A stretch of DNA of 64,000 nucleotides from Arthrobacter gandavensis (lineage in GTDB: Bacteria; Actinomycetota; Actinomycetes; Actinomycetales; Micrococcaceae). A model generated the notes under the pieces. It searched no databases and was not told the DNA's origin. It saw only the letters and a program-made list of their open reading frames with translations. The DNA lies in NCBI RefSeq assembly GCF_009192735.1, contig NZ_VTFU01000005.1, forward strand, positions 124,001-188,000. Direction: 5' to 3'. This document shows positions 59,597-64,000 of this stretch, in pieces (position 1 is the first letter of the stretch; each line of letters opens with the position of its first letter). A program made the translations under genes and the position numbers.

Positions 59597-59602
59597 CGTG
59601 AG

Positions 59603-60208
59603 CTAGGCCCGGCCGAACACCGCCACCAGGAAATCGGAATCCGGAGCGAACGGACGCAGGTCCCAGGTGGAGAACTTCTGCTGGTTCTTTAGACCCGCCG
59701 CGGCGGCGTCTTCCAGGAACTGGCCGAAGTCGTAACCGCGGCCGGCACCAAACCCGGTGACCAGACGGCCACCGGCGGCAAGGTGGTTGCGCATCCGGGC
59801 CAGGACTTCCCGCTGAGTTCCGGGGGCAACAAACGTCATCACGTTCCCCGCACAGACAATGACGTCAAACGGGTCGGCTATGCCTTCGGAGGGCAGATCC
59901 AGTTCCGCCAGATCCCCGACAAACCACTGCACCTCCGGGAAGTCCTGTTTTGCGGCCTCGATCAGTTCGGGATCAACGTCAACGCCGACGACGTCGTGTC
60001 CGCGGGCGGCCAGTTCACCGCCCACCCGTCCCGGACCGCAGCCGGCGTCGAGGATCCGTGCCCCGCGCGGCACCAGCGCGTCGATCAGCCGCGCTTCGCC
60101 GTGCAGATCGGCACCTTCCTCGCGCATCTGCTGAAACCGCGAGATGTACCAGGCGGAATGGCCGGGGTTCTGCCGCTTTTTTGCTTCCCAGAGAGTTTCG
60201 TTTCGCAT
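59603..60208 (-). CDS. Class I SAM-dependent methyltransferase
   Basis: The 201-aa protein has motif I ARILDAGCGPGRVGGELAAR (about residue 50), the acidic end of beta 2 (GVDVDPELIEAAK), and motif IV DPFDVIVCAGNVMTF. The C-terminus (FGAGRGYDFGQFLEDA, ATWDLRPFA-type region) matches a common actinobacterial family. The substrate is unknown. TAGGCT is 6 nt before the ATG, with GGAAAG in between. Confidence 0.9.
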   Translation of the reverse strand: MRNETLWEAKKRQNPGHSAWYISRFQQMREEGADLHGEARLIDALVPRGARILDAGCGPGRVGGELAARGHDVVGVDVDPELIEAAKQDFPEVQWFVGDLAELDLPSEGIADPFDVIVCAGNVMTFVAPGTQREVLARMRNHLAAGGRLVTGFGAGRGYDFGQFLEDAAAAGLKNQQKFSTWDLRPFAPDSDFLVAVFGRA

Positions 60209-60214
60209 CTTTCC

Positions 60215-60220
60215 AGCCTA
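60215..60220 (-). promoter_or_regulatory. Leaderless -10 hexamer for the methyltransferase gene
   Basis: TAGGCT on the minus strand precedes ATG 60208 by 6 nt. Confidence 0.4.
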
Positions 60221-60278
60221 CGTCCCGAGCCGGCAGCGGCAGGACGGGGCTGTGGGCAGGAGACGTGCGGAAAGCGGC

Positions 60279-61058
60279 TCAAAGCTTGCGGGCTTCACGG
60301 ACATTTCGTCGTCCCGCGAGGTAGAGAAAGAGGGGAAGGACCAGTAGAACAGCGGTGACAACGAGGGCAATTTTCACCTCCAGCGGAGTTCCCCGGGGAA
60401 GGTCCCGCTCACGGGTCTCGTCAAAGGGCACAAAGTGCGCTGCATCCTGCGGATCCACGTAGAGCCGCACTTTATCTCCGGTGCTCCACTCAGGTTCGGG
60501 GAATGACTTCTTCTGCGTCCGGGTCTCCTGGATCGTTCCTTCGGCCTCGCTACCCTGGGCCGGGTAGCTGATCTGCGCCGTCGTTGTGGTGATGTAATCC
60601 CAGCCGGAACTGCTGTTGCGGTAGTGGTACCGGTCGGTTTCATGCTCAACGGCTACATCCCCGACTACTGCCGTGGTGGCTGTTCCGTTGGCTTCGAGCC
60701 AGGCGTAGTCATCCTGCGTGTCGTAGGCGTGCTGAATCCACAGGGCACTCCCGGCAACGATCAGTGCCGCGAGAACCAGCGCAATAGGACGGAACACTCC
60801 CGTTTTGCGGGCCAGCCTTTCCGCGTTCCAACCCGGCGCAAAGTACCCCGCGCCCCGGCCGTCATTGGTGTAATACCGGGTGGTGTTGCTCATTTCAAAG
60901 GCGAAGCGGCTGGTGCTGCGGTTCGCGGAGCGGGTCCATCCTTCCGGCGGCACAAACGGCACGTTCTCCTCGGAGGCCCTGCCGGATGAATCCGCTTTTC
61001 CGCTCCGGCCGGGTTCCTGTTCCGGAGGCGAATCAGCACCGGAGGGTATTTGCTGCAC
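60279..61058 (-). CDS. DUF3592-like two-helix membrane protein
   Basis: The 259-aa product has a disordered N-terminus, a first transmembrane helix (FRPIALVLAALIVAGSALWI), an extracytoplasmic beta region (AWLEANGTATTAVVGDVAVE, TGDKVRLYVDPQDAAHF) and a second helix (VKIALVVTAVLLVLPLFLYL). VRLYVDP is characteristic of DUF3592 proteins. GTG 61058 is chosen since GGAAAGG lies 6 nt upstream; longer and shorter starts exist. The function is unknown. Confidence 0.75.
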   Translation of the reverse strand: MQQIPSGADSPPEQEPGRSGKADSSGRASEENVPFVPPEGWTRSANRSTSRFAFEMSNTTRYYTNDGRGAGYFAPGWNAERLARKTGVFRPIALVLAALIVAGSALWIQHAYDTQDDYAWLEANGTATTAVVGDVAVEHETDRYHYRNSSSGWDYITTTTAQISYPAQGSEAEGTIQETRTQKKSFPEPEWSTGDKVRLYVDPQDAAHFVPFDETRERDLPRGTPLEVKIALVVTAVLLVLPLFLYLAGRRNVREARKL

Positions 61059-61123
61059 GTGCTGCCTTTCCTTGCGGTCAACCATTTTCCGACGCACTGA
61101 TCCGTCCAACTGCGCTGGTCCGT

Positions 61124-61630
61124 TTAGGCGGGTCCGTTCAGGAAGAGAGCCATCCAGATGTCATCGGCCCAGCTGCCGTCCGGCTGAAGGAATTCCTGCC
61201 GGAGCCGGCCTTCCACGGTAAAGCCGTGCTGCCGGTAAAGCTCGACGGCGACCGCGTTCGTTGACAGGGCGCGGAGCCCGAGCTTCCGTACCCCGCGCCG
61301 TCGTGCTTCTTCAATGGCGGCATCGACGAGGCGGTGGCTGATGCCCCGTCCGCGCTGCTCCGGGGCAACCACGAGAGCATTCAAATGAAGCACATGCTCA
61401 TTCTTGGGGATGGGAATGTGCCGCGCCAAATGTGCGTAGCCAGCCAGGGAACCGCCGTCGGCTGCAACTATGACGTCTTCGGGACGGCGGTGGCCGGTAA
61501 AGAAGGGTGCATCCGCGTTATTGGGCGGAACCACCTGGACTTCCGGTGACCACGCTGAGGCGTCCAGGCGGGCGAGGTCCGTTGCGTCCGCACCGGCGGC
61601 GGGTCGAACGTGCAGGGTGTTTTTGTCCAT
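61124..61630 (-). CDS. GNAT-family N-acetyltransferase
   Basis: The 168-aa protein has the acetyl-CoA motif A LNALVVAPEQRGRGISHRLV at about residues 90-110 (R/QxxGxG/A as RGRGIS), and motif B VAVELYRQHGFTVEGRLRQE. Members acetylate amines of proteins, antibiotics or metabolites; no specific hint exists. TAGTCT lies 6 nt before the ATG. Confidence 0.9.
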   Translation of the reverse strand: MDKNTLHVRPAAGADATDLARLDASAWSPEVQVVPPNNADAPFFTGHRRPEDVIVAADGGSLAGYAHLARHIPIPKNEHVLHLNALVVAPEQRGRGISHRLVDAAIEEARRRGVRKLGLRALSTNAVAVELYRQHGFTVEGRLRQEFLQPDGSWADDIWMALFLNGPA

Positions 61631-61636
61631 GGGGGC

Positions 61637-61642
61637 AGACTA
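61637..61642 (-). promoter_or_regulatory. Leaderless -10 hexamer for the GNAT gene
   Basis: TAGTCT on the minus strand precedes ATG 61630 by 6 nt. Confidence 0.45.
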
Positions 61643-61719
61643 GCGCGGGTGGCGATGTCTGGCGGACTGTGTGACGGAGGCGAGAAGCAAAGCTCTGGCA
61701 CAGGCAATAAGGTCCTGCC

Positions 61720-61759
61720 GCGGCTGGAGGCAGGAACGGTTGTTCCGGCCTCCAGCCGC
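61720..61759 (-). terminator. Terminator hairpin after the repeat surface protein
   Basis: GCGGCTGGAGGC-A-GGAAC pairs with GTTCC-G-GCCTCCAGCCGC around a GGTT loop, with one mismatch. It lies 12 nt beyond the last stop of the surface-protein locus. Confidence 0.75.
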
Positions 61760-61771
61760 TAAGCGGAGCGA

Positions 61772-62155
61772 TTATGCGTGCTTGCCCCTTCGCGCACCGA
61801 AGAGCATTGCCGCACCCAAGGAGAGCAGCAGCACTGCGGCAACCCCCAGGGCAACGGCCCCAGCTGACCCCGTTACTGCCAGTGAGGATCCGCCGCCTGC
61901 AGCTGGCGGTGTGGTTTCAGCCCCGATAGCGGGGTCCTCCGACTGGCTCGGCTCAGGCTCCGGCAATGCGGTTTCGCTCGGCTCCGGGGTCGCGGTTTCG
62001 CTCGGCTCCGGGGTCGCGGTTTCGCTCGGCTCCGGGGTCGGCGTCGCGGTTTCGCTCGGCTCCGGGGTCGCGGTCGGTTCCGGGGTCGGCGTCGCGGTTT
62101 CGCTCGGTTCCGGGGTCGGCGTCGCGGTTTCGCTCGGCTCCGGCGTTGCGGTCGG
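61772..62155 (-). pseudogene. Detached C-terminal part of the surface protein: repeats and LAxTG sorting signal
   Basis: In the same frame as the upstream CDS, but behind its TAA stop, this 127-codon segment continues the Pro/Glu/Thr/Ser repeats and then has GGGSSLAVTGSAGAVALGVA, a LAVTG class-E-type sortase signal. A hydrophobic helix (AVALGVAAVLLLSLGAAMLF) and a basic tail GARRGKHA complete the anchor. Replacing TAA by GAA at 62156-62158 joins it to the CDS, so this is a single-base break in one gene. Confidence 0.85.
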
Positions 62156-62545
62156 TTACGGGGTTGGCGTCGCGGTTTCGCTCGGCTCCGGGGTTGCGGT
62201 CGGCTCCGGGGTCGGCGTCGCGGTTTCACTCGGCTCCGGCGTTGCGGTCGGTTCCGGGGTTGGCGTCGCGGTTTCGCTCGGCTCGGGGGTTGCGGTCGGT
62301 TCCGGGGTCGGCGTCGCGGTTTCACTCGGCTCCGGGGTCGGCGTCGCGGTTTCACTCGGCTCCGGCGTTGCGGTCGCGGTTTCACTCGGCTCCGGCGTTG
62401 CGGTCGGTTCCGGGGTCGGCGTCGCGGTTTCGCTCGGCTCCGGGGTTGCGGTCGGCTCCGGGGTCGGCGTCGCGGTTTCGCTCGGCTCCGGCGTTGCGGT
62501 CGGCTCCGGTGTCGGCGTCGCAGTCGGCGTCGCAGTCGGTGTCGC
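61965..62545. repeat. Coding tandem repeats PEPTATPEPSETATPT
   Basis: Units of 24 and 48 nt alternate on the minus strand: encoded ...PEPSETATPTPEPTATPE... in about a dozen copies, with variants such as GCGGTCGCGGTT that skip a subunit. Nucleotide identity between units is nearly complete with few C/G-third-base changes. Such arrays form wall-spanning stalks, and length is prone to change by slippage. Confidence 0.9.
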
Positions 62546-63658
62546 GCAGGGCAGCTGGCCAAGGAATGTGTGGTGGTGCAGTTCCCCGGCTCCGGAGGCG
62601 GTGAAAGTGCCCGCCAGCCACTGGCCGTTATGGGTGATGTTCGTGTCAAAGCTGACATTCGCGCGCGGCGCGTAGACCGAGCCCATCTCCAGTCCGTCCA
62701 CTTTCAGGTTTCCGGTCACGTCGGACAGGTCGAGGAAGATGTAACGCGCCAGTCTTTGGCTCTCTCCGGAAGACGACCATCCCTCAAAGTTGAGTTTGCC
62801 CAGTTCCGTGGTGCCCGCGGGGACTTTGATGACCAGTGGAGCTTCCGCCGTCGGCCTGTAGCCGGCTGCGTTGTCAGGCTTGATGATTTTGCCGGCGAGC
62901 TGATCGTAATTCAGGACATTGGCCTTGTCGGTGGCATAGGGGCCGGGCATGACCATACCCCCTTGGTCCGATACCGGAACTGCGTGGGCAAGGTTTGTCT
63001 CAGGGTCATACATTGCGGCGAGGCATTGACTGGTCCTGGTGAGCTGTTCCGTCTTCTGCGGGAAGTACGCCGCAACAGAGGGCATCGCTGTGGCGATGAC
63101 CGAGAGATCGGTGGCATAGGCAGGGTCGTAGCTCTTGGTATTCAGATCCAGATTGCCGCCGTCCCTGTTCGTCACGCGCAGGAAGTTGGATCCGCGCGAA
63201 GATCCGCGGAGATCCGCGGTGTCCACCAGTTTGACCGCAGCACTCGCCTCCGGGCTGCCGGGAGCGGCATTCCGGTTAGTGACTTCAAAGCTCCCGGTGC
63301 CGGCATAGGACCCCGCGAGAATACGAACCGGGTCCCCGTCAATGGCCGGAACCGTGTAATCCGCCAATCCCGCTGCCTGATGCACTACGGGATAGCCGTT
63401 CTGATTGGTACTGGAAATGGCGCCGTCTGCCGCGAGGGATCCTTCCATCTCACCGTTGCCAAGGACTGCATCTCCCTGCACATAAACGGTGAAACCGTTG
63501 TTCACGTCGAAGGGGTTGTAGCTCCCGGGCGAGGCGGCAGCTGCTGACAGCGGCACCGCCAACAACCCTGCACCGAGCCCGGCTGCCACCAGAATGCCGC
63601 CGGTCCGATCCCTAAAGAGCGGCCGGCGGACGGGTTTTCGGAATCGGGCAGGGTGCAC
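62156..63658 (-). CDS. Secreted choice-of-anchor A family protein with PT-repeat stalk, ended by a premature TAA
   Basis: The 500-aa product starts at GTG 63658 (AAAGGA 6 nt upstream) with a basic region and signal helix (GGILVAAGLGAGLLAVPLSA, then AAASPGSY). The domain opens YNPFDVNNGFTVYVQGDAVL, and GSLAADGAIS, VIKVPAGTTELGKLNFEGWS and the IFLDLSDVTGNLKVDG, LEMGSVYAPRANV strands are the choice-of-anchor A hallmarks. A repeat stalk follows from about residue 375. The frame stops at TAA 62156-62158 where other units have GAA, before the LAxTG anchor. As given the protein would be released and not wall-bound. Confidence 0.88.
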   Translation of the reverse strand: MHPARFRKPVRRPLFRDRTGGILVAAGLGAGLLAVPLSAAAASPGSYNPFDVNNGFTVYVQGDAVLGNGEMEGSLAADGAISSTNQNGYPVVHQAAGLADYTVPAIDGDPVRILAGSYAGTGSFEVTNRNAAPGSPEASAAVKLVDTADLRGSSRGSNFLRVTNRDGGNLDLNTKSYDPAYATDLSVIATAMPSVAAYFPQKTEQLTRTSQCLAAMYDPETNLAHAVPVSDQGGMVMPGPYATDKANVLNYDQLAGKIIKPDNAAGYRPTAEAPLVIKVPAGTTELGKLNFEGWSSSGESQRLARYIFLDLSDVTGNLKVDGLEMGSVYAPRANVSFDTNITHNGQWLAGTFTASGAGELHHHTFLGQLPCATPTATPTATPTPEPTATPEPSETATPTPEPTATPEPSETATPTPEPTATPEPSETATATPEPSETATPTPEPSETATPTPEPTATPEPSETATPTPEPTATPEPSETATPTPEPTATPEPSETATPTP

Positions 63659-64000
63659 GGTGTTTCCTTTCATAGGGCGCCGCTTTACCGGGCGGCGATG
63701 ACGGCGCAACTAAGAACAGGAACGCCATGCTGGCGTCCCTGTTGCGACAGAGGTGGAAGGGCAGCCCGGTATTCGGGCGTGCTCCCCCTAAGCCGACCCC
63801 CCCCCGTATGGGGGAAACAGGGGGCCGGCGGCTGAGGGGTTTCTTCACCAAAGCACGCCGCTCAGGCTCTGCGTTCGCCGCTGTCGCTTTTCTGCAGGGA
63901 CCTGTCGTTTATCTACACGTGGTCTGCGGGTGCATCCACATGCGGTCTGCAGGTGTAGTAGAACTGAACCAGGGGGGCGCCGTTTGGAGCTTCGGCGCGC
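63659..64000. other. Non-coding end of the window with C9 tract and leader of the surface protein
   Basis: This 342-nt stretch holds the upstream region of the surface-protein gene and no gene I can support. A run of nine C (63797-63805) is followed by GTAT and five G, able to form a small hairpin. Further G and C runs lie at 63811-63830. At 63911-63959 the imperfect repeat TGGTCTGCGGGTG / TGCGGTCTGCAGGTG appears. No riboswitch, tRNA or promoter stands out. Confidence 0.4.

Noticed and set aside
61671-62675. Long plus-strand frame rich in VAVSLGSGVAV repeats
   Set aside because: It is the mirror of the coding repeats of the minus-strand surface protein; it has no start signal and no non-repeat domain.

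Overview
The window is high-GC DNA with dense, short-spaced genes on both strands. RamB-type control of aceA, a DtxR/IdeR-type iron box, many apparently leaderless promoters, DinB2-type Pol IV, a CGNR protein and LytR_C-type proteins point to an actinobacterium, most likely Arthrobacter or a close relative in Micrococcaceae. No rRNA, tRNA, CRISPR array, IS element or phage module was seen, so this looks like ordinary chromosome with several accessory islands.

Layout. 1-6.5 kb: 3' end of an Lhr helicase, a Nei2-type glycosylase, a MarR regulator, an RluA-type pseudouridine synthase, a Ser/Pro-rich membrane protein and an MDR oxidoreductase. 6.5-16.4 kb: an acidic protein, an SDR/acyl-CoA dehydrogenase pair, a GH76 glycosidase, a class II amidotransferase, YdeI, NUDIX and DUF6707-like proteins, an FUSC protein and tgt. 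16.5-20 kb: a queuosine-precursor transporter, a TetR gene with a perfect operator and a coupled membrane protein, and pdxK. 20-26.8 kb: a CsaB-like pyruvyltransferase and GT2 glycosyltransferase divergent from a large secreted subtilase with three SLH domains. 26.8-34.9 kb: an Fpg-family glycosylase, ramB divergent from aceA-aceB (glyoxylate bypass), an amino-acid permease and FrnE. 34.9-39.5 kb: a ROK repressor divergent from a sugar isomerase/epimerase and two Gfo/Idh/MocA dehydrogenases, with a candidate operator on the promoter. 39.6-43.6 kb: a LytR_C protein with a VapB-like partner, an HAD protein, and lysG/lysE. 43.6-48.4 kb: an iron-boxed ABC uptake operon ending in two unknown, apparently paralogous proteins. 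48.7-54.4 kb: a 2OG-Fe(II) oxygenase, a 56-aa membrane protein, an SDR remnant, dinB2, the cyanate locus (cynR/cynT/cynS), and a PadR/HAAS-like pair. 54.5-64 kb: a damaged murJ homologue, an MDR oxidoreductase, an antitoxin-like mini-protein, DUF2252, CGNR, methyltransferase and GNAT genes, and a wall-anchored repeat protein.

Four loci carry reading-frame damage as given: an ABC ATPase (1-nt deletion in Walker A), cynS (2-nt deletion), murJ (large internal deletion) and the LAxTG repeat protein (nonsense codon in the repeat). A 48-codon SDR tail is a further remnant. Whether these are biological or sequence errors cannot be settled from the sequence alone.

The most interesting candidates for a system are the SLH protease with its neighbouring pyruvyltransferase, which could make the polymer that SLH domains bind, and the iron-regulated ABC operon with a pair of unknown proteins. 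A Pol IV with an isoleucine steric gate is also notable. At least thirteen genes have a TANNNT hexamer exactly 6-7 nt before the start codon, the mark of leaderless mRNAs, and this was used to choose starts.
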